A DNA stretch of 64,000 nt from Staphylococcus xylosus (GCF_002732165.1 NZ_MRZO01000003.1:1-64000), one strand, 5' to 3'. Positions 43,938-54,304 are shown, numbered from the stretch's first letter. Program-made: numbers and translations. The notes: generated by a model from the sequence alone, not told the origin.

Positions 43938-45254
43938 ATGTCAGATAAATTTAATTATTATAAAGAACAACGTGAAAAATATGTAGCTCGTGGAGTAGGA
44001 AACGGAAATTTACATGTTGCTGATGAAGCGCAAAGTGCAACTATTAAAGATGTCGAAGGCAATGTATTTATTGATTTTGCCGGTGCGATTGGAACATTAA
44101 ATGTGGGGCATACGCATCCTGAAATTACGAAACATTTAAAAACACAATTAGATAAATTTATACATCCAGGATTCAATGTCATTATGTATGAAAGCTATCT
44201 TAACTTAGCACAAAAATTAACAGAAATTACGCCAGGTAATTTTGAGAAAAAATCAATATTGTTGAATTCTGGAGCTGAAGCCGTAGAAAATGCTGTGAAG
44301 ATTGCAAGAAAATATACTGGCAGACAAGCGGTCGTTTCATTTGTAAGAGGATTTCATGGTAGAACAAATTTAACTATGTCAATGACAAGTAAAGTGAAGC
44401 CCTACAAATTAGGTTTCGGTCCGTTTGCACCAGAAGTTTATCAAGCGCCTTACCCAAATATTTCTGAAAAATCTGAAGAATTATCAAATGAAGCTTATAC
44501 AGATCAGATTATCAATAAATTACATGATTTCTTTATCGAAACAGTAGATCCAAGTGATGTGGCTTGTATCGTTATGGAACCTGTTCAAGGTGAAGGTGGG
44601 TTCATTATCCCAGATTCTAAATTTGTAAAAGCAGTCAAACAAATTTGTGAAGATAATGGTATTGTCTTTGTAGCTGATGAAATTCAAAGCGGTTTTGCCA
44701 GAACGGGCAAGACTTTTGCTATAGAACATTTTGATATTGAACCAGATTTAATCACAGTCTCAAAATCATTAGCTGCCGGCTTTCCGTTAAGTGGTGTAGT
44801 TGGTAAAGCAGAAATCATTGATAGTGCTGCACCAGGAGAATTAGGTGGTACTTATGCTGGAAATCCATTAGCTTGTGAGGCTGCGCTTAAAGTTATTGAA
44901 ATTATAGAGACAGAAGATTTAAATGGTAAAGCAGAACAACTAGGTTATAACTTAGAAACATATCTAACATCATTGAGTGAAAAATATAATCAAATCTCAA
45001 GTATACGTCGATTAGGTGCAATGGTTGCTTTTGAAGTGGTTGATGCTGAAACTGGTGAACCTGATAAAGCATTAACAGGTAAACTTGTACAATTAGCCAA
45101 TGAAAAAGGCTTGTTATTGTTATCTGCAGGTATTAAAGGTAATGTTATTCGATTCTTACCACCTTTAGTTATAACAGATGATGAGTTGAATGAAGGATTA
45201 CGAATTTTAACAGATGTGTTTGAGAGTGTAATTTCTAAAGAAGGTATCGCATAA
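43938..45254 (+). CDS. gabT: 4-aminobutyrate aminotransferase
   Basis: The 438-residue class III PLP aminotransferase transfers the amino group of GABA to 2-oxoglutarate, giving succinate semialdehyde and glutamate. The PLP lysine is Lys276 in LITVSKSLAAGFPLSG. Other landmarks are NSGAEAVENAVKIAR, EPVQGEGG and FVADEIQSGFARTGK. It is followed by a succinate-semialdehyde dehydrogenase gene and preceded by a GabR-type regulator, making GABA the likely substrate. The ribosome binding site is AGGAGG at 43925-43930. Confidence 0.93.
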   Translation: MSDKFNYYKEQREKYVARGVGNGNLHVADEAQSATIKDVEGNVFIDFAGAIGTLNVGHTHPEITKHLKTQLDKFIHPGFNVIMYESYLNLAQKLTEITPGNFEKKSILLNSGAEAVENAVKIARKYTGRQAVVSFVRGFHGRTNLTMSMTSKVKPYKLGFGPFAPEVYQAPYPNISEKSEELSNEAYTDQIINKLHDFFIETVDPSDVACIVMEPVQGEGGFIIPDSKFVKAVKQICEDNGIVFVADEIQSGFARTGKTFAIEHFDIEPDLITVSKSLAAGFPLSGVVGKAEIIDSAAPGELGGTYAGNPLACEAALKVIEIIETEDLNGKAEQLGYNLETYLTSLSEKYNQISSIRRLGAMVAFEVVDAETGEPDKALTGKLVQLANEKGLLLLSAGIKGNVIRFLPPLVITDDELNEGLRILTDVFESVISKEGIA

Positions 45255-45337
45255 ACATCTACACTTTATGCTTTTTTGATATAGGGTATGGTAATTATAA
45301 GCATTTTATAATTGATCAATAAAAAGGAGACCTTAAT

Positions 45338-46717
45338 ATGACAAAATTAGAAGTATTTAATCCAGCTACAAATGAAGTCATTGAACGCTTAGATTATACA
45401 AGTAACGAAGATATTCAAGCACAGGTGGAACGCGCACATAAAGCATTTCAACAATGGAAAAAAGTAGACGCTCACGAACGTTCTGCTAAATTATTGAAAT
45501 GGGCAGAACTTATAGATGAACATCAAGATGAACTAGCACGTCTCATCACATTAGAGGGTGGTAAACCACTTGCTGAAGCAAAAGGTGAAGTTACTTATGC
45601 TAATTCTTATGTGAAGTGGTATGCAGAAGAAGCAAAACGTGTTTATGGTCGCACAATTCCGGCTAACGCTTCGTCTAAAAAAATTATTATAGATAAATTT
45701 CCAGTAGGCGTTGTCGGTGCAATTACACCGTGGAATTTCCCGGCAGCTATGATTACGCGAAAAATGGCACCAGCCTTAGCAGCCGGTTGTACCATTATTT
45801 GTAAACCAGCAGTAAAAACGCCATTAACTACAATTAAATTAGTAGAACTTGCCCATGAAGCTGGATTCCCTAAAGATGCGATTTCTTATATTATTGCATC
45901 TGGTAAAGACGCAGGTGATTTATTTACTGAACATGAACTTATCAGTAAAGTGACATTTACTGGATCAACTGCAGTGGGTAAAACATTGATAGAGCAATCT
46001 GCACAACAAGTTAAGAATGTAACAATGGAACTAGGTGGACTTGCACCGTTAATTGTGCATAAAGATGCAGATGTTGACGCAGCTGTGGAAGGAACAATTG
46101 CTTCTAAATTTAGAAATGCGGGTCAAACTTGTATATGTGCCAATAGAATTTATGTACATCAAGATATCGCAGAGACCTATACAGAGAAATTAGTAGAAAA
46201 AGTGCATGCACTGACTGTAGGTAATGGTTTAGAAAGTGATGTCAAAGTAGGACCACTTATCGATGCACAAGCTGTTAAGAAAGTATTAACGCATATAACT
46301 GATGCGCAAGAGAAAGGTGGGGCATTATCGCGTAGCATTGAAGAAATTCAATCGTTGGGCGGAAATTTCTTGAAACCAGTAGTTATTTCTAACGCAAATT
46401 TGGATATGAAGGCCATGCATGAAGAAACATTTGGACCAGTTGCGCCAGTTATGATATATGAAGATTTAGATGAAGTTATTCAAATAGCAAATGATACAGA
46501 ATTCGGTTTAGCATCATATTTCTTTACTAATGACTATCGTACTGGTCTGAAACTCTTTAATGAATTAGAATATGGTGTTATTGGTTGGAACGATGGAGGT
46601 CCATCTGCTGCCCATGCACCGTTTGGTGGTTTAAAAGAAAGCGGTTATGGTAGAGAAGGTGGCATAGAAGGAATTGAACCGTATTTAGAAACGAAATATC
46701 TTTCTATTCAAGAATAA
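45338..46717 (+). CDS. gabD: Succinate-semialdehyde dehydrogenase
   Basis: The 459-residue aldehyde dehydrogenase oxidises succinate semialdehyde to succinate. The catalytic Cys265 is in GQTCICA, where a second Cys267 is typical of GabD enzymes with a redox-sensitive disulfide. The general base Glu lies in VTMELGG. ITPWNFPAAMITRK and the C-terminal GRE-GG motif complete the family pattern. It lies 83 bp after gabT with AAAGGAG, so both are probably in one unit under the GabR-like regulator. Confidence 0.93.
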   Translation: MTKLEVFNPATNEVIERLDYTSNEDIQAQVERAHKAFQQWKKVDAHERSAKLLKWAELIDEHQDELARLITLEGGKPLAEAKGEVTYANSYVKWYAEEAKRVYGRTIPANASSKKIIIDKFPVGVVGAITPWNFPAAMITRKMAPALAAGCTIICKPAVKTPLTTIKLVELAHEAGFPKDAISYIIASGKDAGDLFTEHELISKVTFTGSTAVGKTLIEQSAQQVKNVTMELGGLAPLIVHKDADVDAAVEGTIASKFRNAGQTCICANRIYVHQDIAETYTEKLVEKVHALTVGNGLESDVKVGPLIDAQAVKKVLTHITDAQEKGGALSRSIEEIQSLGGNFLKPVVISNANLDMKAMHEETFGPVAPVMIYEDLDEVIQIANDTEFGLASYFFTNDYRTGLKLFNELEYGVIGWNDGGPSAAHAPFGGLKESGYGREGGIEGIEPYLETKYLSIQE

Positions 46718-46798
46718 CTTTAGGAATGCATGCATAGAGTACTGTCAATTAAAATATAAACAAGGGTTGAAGATTTAAGGAATAATAATTAAATCAAG

Positions 46799-46847
46799 GT
46801 AAGGTTATAAGCATAGTAGTTAAGTTGTATTACTGTGCTGGCCTTAC
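46799..46847 (+). terminator. Hairpin between gabD and the amino acid permease gene
   Basis: GTAAGG (46799-46804) pairs with CCTTAC (46842-46847), and an inner AGCATAGTA/TACTGTGCT stem with one mismatch extends the fold. It is followed by ATATTATTATTTT. It could be a partial terminator setting the permease level. Confidence 0.55.
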
Positions 46848-46890
46848 AATATTATTATTTTAATTTGAAGAATGTAATGGGGTATGTTCA

Positions 46891-48291
46891 ATGAAATCAC
46901 AAAAATCACAGTTTGATAAATCAATGAATATTGTTGATGTCTTATTTCTTGCGATCGGCGCCATGCTTGGATGGGGATGGGTCGTATTATCGGGTGAATG
47001 GGTATCAACAGCAGGTTTCGTAGGAAGTATTGTTGCCTTTTTAATAGGAGGATTTTTAGTAATTGTAATTGGTCTTACATATGCAGAGCTTGCTTCTGCA
47101 ATTCCAGAAACTGGTGGGGGATTTGTCTTTGTAAAAAAAGCATTTTCACCGGGTATTGCTTTTATTTCTGGGTGGTCAGTATTATTTGGCTATGTATCAG
47201 TGATTACATTTGAAGCGGTGGCTTTACCAACAGTAATCGATTATGTTGTTCCTTTTCAACATCATGGCTTTATGTGGAATATTGCCGGATGGGACGTATA
47301 CTTAACGTGGGTGTTAATTGGTTCTGTGGGTAGTATTGTTTTAACGTCATTAAATTACTTTGGTGTTAAACCTGCGGCAATAATGCAGACAGTCTTTACA
47401 ATATTTATTGTTTCAGTCGGTTTGCTACTCGTTTTTGGTGCTGGATTTAATGGTAATTTCAGTAACTTAAAACCATTTGAACATGGAGTAGGTGGAACAA
47501 TGTCCGTGTTGATGATGATTCCTTTCCTATTTGTTGGATTTGATGTTATTCCACAGATTGCTGAAGAGGTAAAAGCACCTTCTAAAAAAATAGGTGGTAT
47601 TTTAATCTTTTCGATTATTGCCTCTGTGATTTTTTATTTACTTATTGTTTTTGGTGTCGCAACGGGATTATCTCCTAAAGCCCTTGGCACTAGTAGTTTA
47701 GCTACAGCTGATGCAATGGTAAACCTTTTTGGGCATAGTGGATTTGGCGTTTTACTCGTACTAGGTGGCGTCGCCGGCATAATTACCAGTTGGAATGCAT
47801 TTATTATAGGCGGTAGTAGAATTTTGTATGCTATGGCTAAAAATAAAATGATTCCGCAATGGTTTGCTTATATTCATCCTAAATTCAAAACGCCAACACA
47901 CGGTATTTTATTTTTAGGTATACTTGCATTTGTGGCGCCATTATTAGGAAGACCGGCACTTTCGTGGATTGTTAACGCTGGAGGTGTTGGTGTCGTATTA
48001 GGTTATTTATTAGTAGCAATTTCATTTTTAAAATTACGTAAGACACAACCTGATTTAGAAAGACCATATCGTATTAGAAATGGTAGAGTTGTAGGTATTA
48101 TTGCAGTTGTGCTTAGTATTTTATTTATAAGTATTTATCTTCCTGGCATGCCTTCGTCACTCGCTTGGCCTGCAGAGTGGTTGATTGTATTAGCGTGGTA
48201 CTTTGTTGCCTTTGTCCTTTATTTTACTCAAAAGAGAAGAGTGACAACAGGACGACAAGTACCGATACAAGGTGAGAACCAATCTAATTAG
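46891..48291 (+). CDS. APC-superfamily amino acid permease (probable GABA permease)
   Basis: The 466-residue membrane protein has about twelve helices. The family start is DVLFLAIGAMLGWGWVVLSGEW, and TYAELASAIPETGGGFVFVKKAF is the conserved amino acid permease motif. KAPSKKIGGILIF and SRILYAMAKNKMIPQWFAYIHPKFKTPTHG follow. The substrate is not certain. Its place after gabT-gabD suggests GABA or a related amine. A hairpin separates it from gabD. AATGGGGTATG gives the ribosome binding site, and a long terminator follows. Confidence 0.9.
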   Translation: MKSQKSQFDKSMNIVDVLFLAIGAMLGWGWVVLSGEWVSTAGFVGSIVAFLIGGFLVIVIGLTYAELASAIPETGGGFVFVKKAFSPGIAFISGWSVLFGYVSVITFEAVALPTVIDYVVPFQHHGFMWNIAGWDVYLTWVLIGSVGSIVLTSLNYFGVKPAAIMQTVFTIFIVSVGLLLVFGAGFNGNFSNLKPFEHGVGGTMSVLMMIPFLFVGFDVIPQIAEEVKAPSKKIGGILIFSIIASVIFYLLIVFGVATGLSPKALGTSSLATADAMVNLFGHSGFGVLLVLGGVAGIITSWNAFIIGGSRILYAMAKNKMIPQWFAYIHPKFKTPTHGILFLGILAFVAPLLGRPALSWIVNAGGVGVVLGYLLVAISFLKLRKTQPDLERPYRIRNGRVVGIIAVVLSILFISIYLPGMPSSLAWPAEWLIVLAWYFVAFVLYFTQKRRVTTGRQVPIQGENQSN

Positions 48292-48299
48292 TATTGAAT

Positions 48300-48363
48300 A
48301 AAAAAGGTGACTCGATTTCTATAAGCTGGTTTAAGCTGAGATAGAAATTGAGTCACCTTTTTC
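48300..48363. terminator. Terminator after the permease gene
   Basis: AAAAAGGTGACTCGATTTCTAT pairs with ATAGAAATTGAGTCACCTTTTT (one mismatch). It can act in both directions and covers the convergent PTS gene. Confidence 0.9.
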
Positions 48364-48447
48364 TGTTCATAAATGAAGTATTGATGGTAAATGGATTAGC
48401 GCTTAATAAACAATATAAAATTATAATCTTTCGAATATATCACATCT

Positions 48448-49455
48448 TTAACTAGCTACATTGATACGTTGATCTCCTGGTTTAATCCACTGTTTATTTA
48501 AGAAAAATTTATATAACATAAAGCTAAAACATGAGGGTAGCAAAATATGGAATATAGCTATCAGTAACCAAGTTTGAATCGAACCGCCCATCGTATTAAT
48601 CGTCATAATTTGACCTATGAAGCCGCTTGTACCCATGCCTGCACCTGCAGGATTATTCGACATCGGGAATAATGTTGTCATAATTGGGGCAACAATTGCA
48701 CTTGCAAGCGTTGGAGGCAAGAGAATCATTGGATTTTTAATAATATTTGGAACTTGTAACATGCTCGTTCCAATACCAATCGAAAGTAAGCCGCTCCATC
48801 CATTATCTTTATAACTATTCACTGCAAATCCCACCATTTGGGAAGCACAGCCAATAGTGGCCGCTCCGGCAGCTAATCCACTTAAATCAAGCATCAAAGC
48901 AAGGGCCGCGCTAGAAATAGGTGCTGTTAATGCTAGTCCAAATATAACGGACACGACTATGCCCATAATCAATGGTTGTTGTTCTGTTCCAACGATAATC
49001 ACTTTACCTAAGCCAGTCATGAATTGATTCAAAGCTGGACCAAATAGTTTGGCTATTGCACCACCAATTACAATGGTAAGTAAAGGCGTGATGATGATAT
49101 CTATTTTTGTCTTACTAGCATAAAGTCTGCTTAATTCAACGACAATAAGTGTTGCGATATATGCACCTACAGCACCACCACCAAATGTGTCATAACCAAG
49201 CGTCCCAACGATAACGCAAGAAAAAATAACTAGAGGTTTAGCACCTAGGCCATAAGCTATAGCAACACCAATTGCGGCTCCTGTTACGGACATAGCTACC
49301 TTACCTATTTCAGATAAAAAAGATAAATTGAGTTGCGGTATCAAAGTTTGGCTGCCTAATGTTTCTAAAATAAGTCCAATTATCAATGAACCAAATAAGC
49401 CAAGTGCCATAAAACTTAGTGCTTCAATAACCCATCTATGTAAATGATTTTTCAT
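48448..49455 (-). CDS. PTS EIIC-like membrane protein (EIIC family 2/PF13303 type)
   Basis: The 335-residue integral membrane protein has about nine hydrophobic segments. Conserved blocks are GYDTFGGGAVGAYIATLIVVE, LTAPISSAALALMLDLSGLAAGAATIGCASQMVGFAVNSYKDNG and NNPAGAGMGTSGFIGQIMT, typical of this EIIC-like family. No EIIA or EIIB partner is in the vicinity, so the phosphotransfer link and the substrate are unknown. It could be a stand-alone regulator or transporter. It ends near the permease terminator. Confidence 0.85.
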   Translation of the reverse strand: MKNHLHRWVIEALSFMALGLFGSLIIGLILETLGSQTLIPQLNLSFLSEIGKVAMSVTGAAIGVAIAYGLGAKPLVIFSCVIVGTLGYDTFGGGAVGAYIATLIVVELSRLYASKTKIDIIITPLLTIVIGGAIAKLFGPALNQFMTGLGKVIIVGTEQQPLIMGIVVSVIFGLALTAPISSAALALMLDLSGLAAGAATIGCASQMVGFAVNSYKDNGWSGLLSIGIGTSMLQVPNIIKNPMILLPPTLASAIVAPIMTTLFPMSNNPAGAGMGTSGFIGQIMTINTMGGSIQTWLLIAIFHILLPSCFSFMLYKFFLNKQWIKPGDQRINVAS

Positions 49456-49583
49456 TAAGTATGCTCCCTGTTTTTAAATAAAGTTATTTTATAAATTAAT
49501 ATTAGTATATAGATAGTTTTCAGTATTGGCTAGTCCATTTAGAAATTGATACAATGATTGTCTGGTATTAGTGGAATAAAAAT

Positions 49584-49618
49584 TGAGGCTAGGACACAAA
49601 TATAATGTCCCAGCCTCA
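49584..49618 (-). terminator. Terminator after fda
   Basis: TGAGGCTAGGACA (49584-49596) pairs with TGTCCCAGCCTCA (one mismatch). Read on the minus strand a T tract follows, placing it at the end of fda. It is a member of the recurring hairpin family. Confidence 0.85.
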
Positions 49619-49677
49619 GAAAGCTTAATTATTTAATTTATATAGCGATACGTAATACGAAACTATGGAAAGAATAC

Positions 49678-50568
49678 TTAGTTTTTATTAACAGAAGCAT
49701 CATAGATAGATTCAACTGTTTCGCCTAAGATTCTATCGAACTCTTCATCTGATTGATTTACATTTAAATCATTGATAAGTGCACGAGAGAAACTTGCGAT
49801 TAGGTCTTTATTTTGTTTAAGTACTTCATTTGCATGTTCTCTACTATAACCACCAGATAATGCAACGACACGAACAACGTTTGGATGATTAATAAGTGTT
49901 TGATATTGATCTGCTTTAGTAGGGATAGTTACTTTGAGCATTACTAATTGATCATCATTTAATTTATTTAATTCTTCTAATATAGAATCAGTTAAGTAAG
50001 CTTCGATTTCTTCTTTGTTTTCAGCATTAATATTAACTTCAGGTTCAATTATAGGTACTAAACCTGCAGCGATGATTTGCTTAGCTACTTCAAATTGTTG
50101 TTTAACTACTAGATCAATACCATCTTTATTAAGTTCTAAGATATTAGAACGCATTTTAGTTCCGAAAATTTTATGTTCGTTTGCACGGCTTAATAAATCG
50201 TCTAATTCAGGCATTGGTTTCATCAATTGAACGCCATCTTTTTGTTCATCTAAACCTTTATCTATTTTTAAGAATGGTACGATACCTTTATCTGCAAGGT
50301 AGTCACCAGTATGTTTACCTTCTACTTCACGATCCATTGTTTGTTCGAAAAGGATTGCACCGACAATTTTATCAGAACTAAATGAAGGTGATGAAACAAT
50401 ACGTGTACGCATGTCATGAACGAGTTTGAACATTTCGTCTTCACTATTGTATTGATCTTCAGTAACACCATAGTCACTTAGCGCTTTAGGTGTACTACCA
50501 CCACTTTGGTCTAATGCTGCAATGAATCCTTTACCATTTTTTACTTTGTCAAATTGTTCTTTATTCAT
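49678..50568 (-). CDS. fda: Fructose-bisphosphate aldolase class I
   Basis: The 296-residue Schiff-base aldolase splits fructose 1,6-bisphosphate to dihydroxyacetone phosphate and glyceraldehyde 3-phosphate. The Schiff-base Lys212 is in [10 protein letters not shown], and IIEPEVNI and [13 protein letters not shown] are also typical. The length equals that of S. aureus Fda. An upstream in-frame start at 50595 would add nine residues, but GGAGTGG at 50574-50580 is spaced for ATG 50568. It is monocistronic and ends at a strong terminator. Confidence 0.94.
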   Translation of the reverse strand: MNKEQFDKVKNGKGFIAALDQSGGSTPKALSDYGVTEDQYNSEDEMFKLVHDMRTRIVSSPSFSSDKIVGAILFEQTMDREVEGKHTGDYLADKGIVPFLKIDKGLDEQKDGVQLMKPMPELDDLLSRANEHKIFGTKMRSNILELNKDGIDLVVKQQFEVAKQIIAAGLVPIIEPEVNINAENKEEIEAYLTDSILEELNKLNDDQLVMLKVTIPTKADQYQTLINHPNVVRVVALSGGYSREHANEVLKQNKDLIASFSRALINDLNVNQSDEEFDRILGETVESIYDASVNKN

Positions 50569-50703
50569 TCTTACCACTCCTTTTACTTTATTCAATTATT
50601 AGTATGATAAAAAACTGTCTGAAACGCAAGTTGTAGGCACCTTATATAACAAAATATAATAAAAATTCTATCTATTATAAAAAATACGTAATAATAATCG
50701 CAT

Positions 50704-51420
50704 CTATTTTGTAACAGATATTAAAAATATAGGCGTTGGATTATAGAAAGCGTCCTTTTTATTATAAATGCGGTGATATACTCCTTCATCAAGATGTATA
50801 TGATTAAAACCTAATTCTTTAAGTATTTGAATATCATATTGTGGTCGGGAGTGATGATTAATTGGGATACTCTGCTTAATAGCTTCGCTTTCTGCTAGCA
50901 TGTCCTTATCAAGTGTGTCATGAGCATGATTTGACCCGATCGCTTTATAGGATTCAAATGAATCTTTACCATAATCAGCATCAATATTTACCAACTTACC
51001 CTGTGGTTTTAATACGCGTAACCACTCTTTATAAGCAGCGCTTGTATTTGGTAGGAGCCAAGTTACGTTTCTTGAGATAACGATATCAAATGTTTCATCT
51101 TCAAAGTCTAGATTTTCAGCATCCATAATTCTAAAATCTAGATTTTGTTTGAAGTGTTGTGCATTTGCTTTAGCATGTTCTATCATTTCTGGTGAAAGAT
51201 CTATACCAGTAACTGTTCCACCGTGTTGAGTGCATAAGATTGCTAAAAATCCAGCACCAGTACCGATATCTAATATTTTCATTCCTCCATGTATAGGGGC
51301 AATTTGATTGATTTCGTCAATCCAGGTTAATGCATGTTGACTCTCTAATTCTGCTTGTTTATTTTCGCCAAAAGAGACAGCTCGCTTATCCCAGTAAGTA
51401 ACAATTTGTGATTTTTTCAT
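50704..51420 (-). CDS. SAM-dependent class I methyltransferase
   Basis: The 238-residue cytoplasmic protein has SAM-binding motif I ILDIGTGAGFLAILCTQ (about residues 49-65) and motif II TGIDLSPEMIEHA. A later ISRNVTWLLPN segment is the usual motif IV position. It is of the UbiE/YcgJ type, methylating a small molecule. The substrate is unknown. Promoter separation from cudT is large, and no operon partner is visible. Confidence 0.87.
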   Translation of the reverse strand: MKKSQIVTYWDKRAVSFGENKQAELESQHALTWIDEINQIAPIHGGMKILDIGTGAGFLAILCTQHGGTVTGIDLSPEMIEHAKANAQHFKQNLDFRIMDAENLDFEDETFDIVISRNVTWLLPNTSAAYKEWLRVLKPQGKLVNIDADYGKDSFESYKAIGSNHAHDTLDKDMLAESEAIKQSIPINHHSRPQYDIQILKELGFNHIHLDEGVYHRIYNKKDAFYNPTPIFLISVTK

Positions 51421-51947
51421 TTACAGTACTCCTTCATTCAATTCGACTAAAAAGTCTCTTATCTTATTATAAAATATTTACGCGTAAAAGTGAGTTTAGA
51501 CAATTAGAACATTAAAAATATATATTTTATTGACAATAATGGCACTCATTTTACTTAAAAAAATTTCAAAAAATTATACATTTTAGAAATCGTTATTTTA
51601 AAATGTTAATAATAATTAATCTTAATTTTTTGAATTTTGACGAAAAAAATAAAACAAATATTTATGCATTTTTTAAGCATAAATATCCAATTATAAAAGT
51701 TGTAAGATTTATTAATTACGTTAAATTTAAACTTAACACTGTGATTGTGGCAATTTTCATATGATAGTTAAATGTTCATTTTATATAATTATTCATATTT
51801 TGATGATGGGATTTTTGAATGTAATTTGCATTATTATTTAAAGTTCGTTAGGCTCATGTTTGTGAATTAATATTTTGTTTTGCTAATGTTTATTTATTTT
51901 AGCAACTTATACATAGTTAAGAAATCTAAATTCAGGGGTGTTCAAAA
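51421..51947. other. 527-bp AT-rich intergenic region upstream of cudT
   Basis: No gene is visible. One perfect inverted repeat (51658-51686) is present. The rest is very rich in A and T without a recognisable promoter match. It contains the promoters of the methyltransferase and cudT genes. Confidence 0.65.
51658..51686. promoter_or_regulatory. Inverted repeat upstream of cudT
   Basis: ATATTTATGC and GCATAAATAT are perfect 10-bp arms separated by 9 bases. It lies about 265 bp before cudT and could be an operator or a hairpin. Confidence 0.4.
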
Positions 51948-53570
51948 ATGGAAAAGAATAAAGTCATGGATTGGACGACCTTTATAGGATCATCGATAAT
52001 TTTACTTATTGCAGTAATTCCTATGATGGTCTTTCCAAAAGCAAGTCAAGATATTATTACTAAAATGAACGATGCTGTTTCTAGTTCAATAGGTTCTATA
52101 TATTTACTAATTGGTTTAGCAACATTGATTTTCGTATTATACATAGCTTTTGGTAAATATGGAAACGTAACTCTAGGTAAAGCAACAGATAAACCTGAGT
52201 TCAATAATTTTAGTTGGGCTGCAATGCTGTTTTGTGCAGGTATTGCTTCTGATATTTTATACTGGGGTATAATTGAATGGGCATTTTATTATCAAGACCC
52301 TCCACATGGTGGTAAAGGGATGACAGATAGTGCGCTTAATTATGCAACTATGTATGGTATGTTCCACTGGGGACCAATTGCATGGGCAACATTTGTATTA
52401 CCGGCACTTTGTATTGGTTATCTTGTATTTGTGAAAAACAAGCCAGTCTATAAAATTAGCCAGACATTACGTCCTATATTAAAAGGACAAACAGATGGTA
52501 TTGTCGGAAAAATAGTTGATATTATCTTTATTTTCGGCTTGTTAGGCGGAGCAGCTACATCATTAGCATTAGGTGTGCCGATGATTACAGCAGGAATAGA
52601 GCGTCTTACAGGTATAGATGGAGATAATATGCTTATGAAGAGCATTATTTTGTTAGTTATTACAGCAATATTTGCTTATAGTTCATATTCAGGATTGAAA
52701 AAAGGTATTAAAGTTTTAAGTGATGGAAACGTAATATTATCATTTATATTACTCGGATTTGTATTAGTTGTAGGCCCTACCGTATTCATAATGGAAACAA
52801 CTATCACTAGTATGGGAAATATGTTTAAAAACTTTTTCCAAATGGCAACATGGATTGAACCGTTTGGCGGTATAGGGGGACGTGAAGAAACAATGTTCCC
52901 TCAAAAATGGACGATATTTTATTGGGCATGGTGGATAGTTTATGCACCATTTATTGGATTGTTTATTGCACGTATATCAAAAGGTCGTACATTAAAAGAA
53001 CTTGTTTTAGGAACGTTAGTATACGGTACATTGGGCTGTATGTTATTCTTTGGCATCTTTGGAAACTATGCAGTATATTTACAAATAAGTGGTCAATTCA
53101 ATGTGATTGAATTCTTAAACACGCATACAACTGAAGCAACAATTATTGAAGTGTTACATCATTTACCGTTTCCTAATTTAATTATTGTATTATTCTTAAT
53201 TTCAGCAATTTTATTCTTAGCAACAACATTTGACTCTGGTTCATATATTTTAGCTGCAGCATCGCAGAAAAAGGTGATTGGTGAACCATTAAAGGCAAAT
53301 CGTTTATATTGGGCATTTGCACTATGCTTATTACCATTTGCATTAATGTTAGTTGGTGGTGAACGTGCATTAGATGTATTGAAGACAGCTTCCGTATTAG
53401 CGAGTGTACCAGTACTTATTGTGTTTGTCATGATGATGATTGCATTCTTAAGGACATTGTCAGAAGATCGACTCAAATTGGAACATCGTGCCGATAAATA
53501 TAGAGAAGTAGAACGCCGTTCGTTAAGAATTACACAAGTAAGAGAGAAAAAAGAAGACGACAATTTATAA
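51948..53570 (+). CDS. cudT: BCCT-family choline/betaine transporter
   Basis: The 540-residue membrane protein has twelve helices of the betaine-choline-carnitine transporter family. The region WGIIEWAFYYQDPP and the tryptophan-rich segment TIFYWAWWIVYAPFIGLFIARISKGRTLKE are characteristic. It is the first gene of a locus with a GbsR-type regulator and the choline-oxidising enzymes, so choline uptake is the likely role, as for S. xylosus CudT. The basic C-terminal tail (RADKYREVERRSLRITQVREKK) is like those that sense osmolarity in relatives. A terminator follows. Confidence 0.93.
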   Translation: MEKNKVMDWTTFIGSSIILLIAVIPMMVFPKASQDIITKMNDAVSSSIGSIYLLIGLATLIFVLYIAFGKYGNVTLGKATDKPEFNNFSWAAMLFCAGIASDILYWGIIEWAFYYQDPPHGGKGMTDSALNYATMYGMFHWGPIAWATFVLPALCIGYLVFVKNKPVYKISQTLRPILKGQTDGIVGKIVDIIFIFGLLGGAATSLALGVPMITAGIERLTGIDGDNMLMKSIILLVITAIFAYSSYSGLKKGIKVLSDGNVILSFILLGFVLVVGPTVFIMETTITSMGNMFKNFFQMATWIEPFGGIGGREETMFPQKWTIFYWAWWIVYAPFIGLFIARISKGRTLKELVLGTLVYGTLGCMLFFGIFGNYAVYLQISGQFNVIEFLNTHTTEATIIEVLHHLPFPNLIIVLFLISAILFLATTFDSGSYILAAASQKKVIGEPLKANRLYWAFALCLLPFALMLVGGERALDVLKTASVLASVPVLIVFVMMMIAFLRTLSEDRLKLEHRADKYREVERRSLRITQVREKKEDDNL

Positions 53571-53576
53571 AGCGCA

Positions 53577-53612
53577 AAATAGCTACCGACAGTGAGTCGG
53601 TAGCTATTTTTT
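53577..53612 (+). terminator. Terminator after cudT
   Basis: AAATAGCTACCGAC pairs with GTCGGTAGCTATTT (53596 onward), followed by TTTTAGG. Confidence 0.9.
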
Positions 53613-53743
53613 AGGCTTTATTAATTAAATGAGAATGAAACACCACATATTATCGAACAAAGTTAAATTAAGTATATAGGACAAGAATGAAGGCGAATCA
53701 TTAACAGAATAAGTAATGTAATTATTTTTATAAATACGAAAAT

Positions 53744-54304
53744 TTATTCTTCTTTGTGCGTTTCTTCTGGCATAGGGAAGTATTTGAAGATTTCGCCACT
53801 TTCAAGTGCGTCACTTAATTGATCTAACCATTCATAATAAGGCAATGTACCAACGAGTTGCTGTTTTGTTTCAAGCGCTTCACTCTTAGTAGCCTCATCG
53901 ACGTTTGTATCACCAATGATTTTATCTAAAATTGCAACTGAATCATGGACAGCTTCAGCATTAATGACAATCTCTCTTCTCCATTTTCGAGTGAAGAAAT
54001 TTCTGAAGAAATTAAAGAAATCTTTCTCGGCGATGAAATGCTGTTTTCTACTTCCACGAGTGAATTGTTGTTTTACGATATCAAATTCTTGGAGTCTTTT
54101 AACGCCAGCGCTCATACTCGGCTTACTCATTTGTAATTGTTCGCGCATTTCGTCCAACGTCATACTATCTTCAAAAAGCATAGTACCGAATAAATTTCCG
54201 ACACTTCTATTGATACCATATAAATCCATTGTTTCACCAATTGCATTGATAACAATATCTTTGGCCGTGTCTAATTGATTTTCAGGGTTATTAGAATGTA
54301 CCAA
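53744..54304 (-). CDS. cudC: GbsR/CudC-type choline-responsive regulator
   Basis: The 186-residue MarR-like protein has the GbsR sequence ETMDLYGINRSVGNLFGTMLF and the winged helix MTLDEMREQLQMSKPSMSAGVKRLQEF. GbsR represses the choline-to-betaine genes when choline is absent. It is divergent from cudA and convergent with cudT. A GTG at 54313 opens the frame, but GGAGGT at 54311-54316 is spaced correctly for TTG 54304, so a TTG start is chosen; this also gives the expected length. Confidence 0.91.
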   Translation of the reverse strand: MVHSNNPENQLDTAKDIVINAIGETMDLYGINRSVGNLFGTMLFEDSMTLDEMREQLQMSKPSMSAGVKRLQEFDIVKQQFTRGSRKQHFIAEKDFFNFFRNFFTRKWRREIVINAEAVHDSVAILDKIIGDTNVDEATKSEALETKQQLVGTLPYYEWLDQLSDALESGEIFKYFPMPEETHKEE

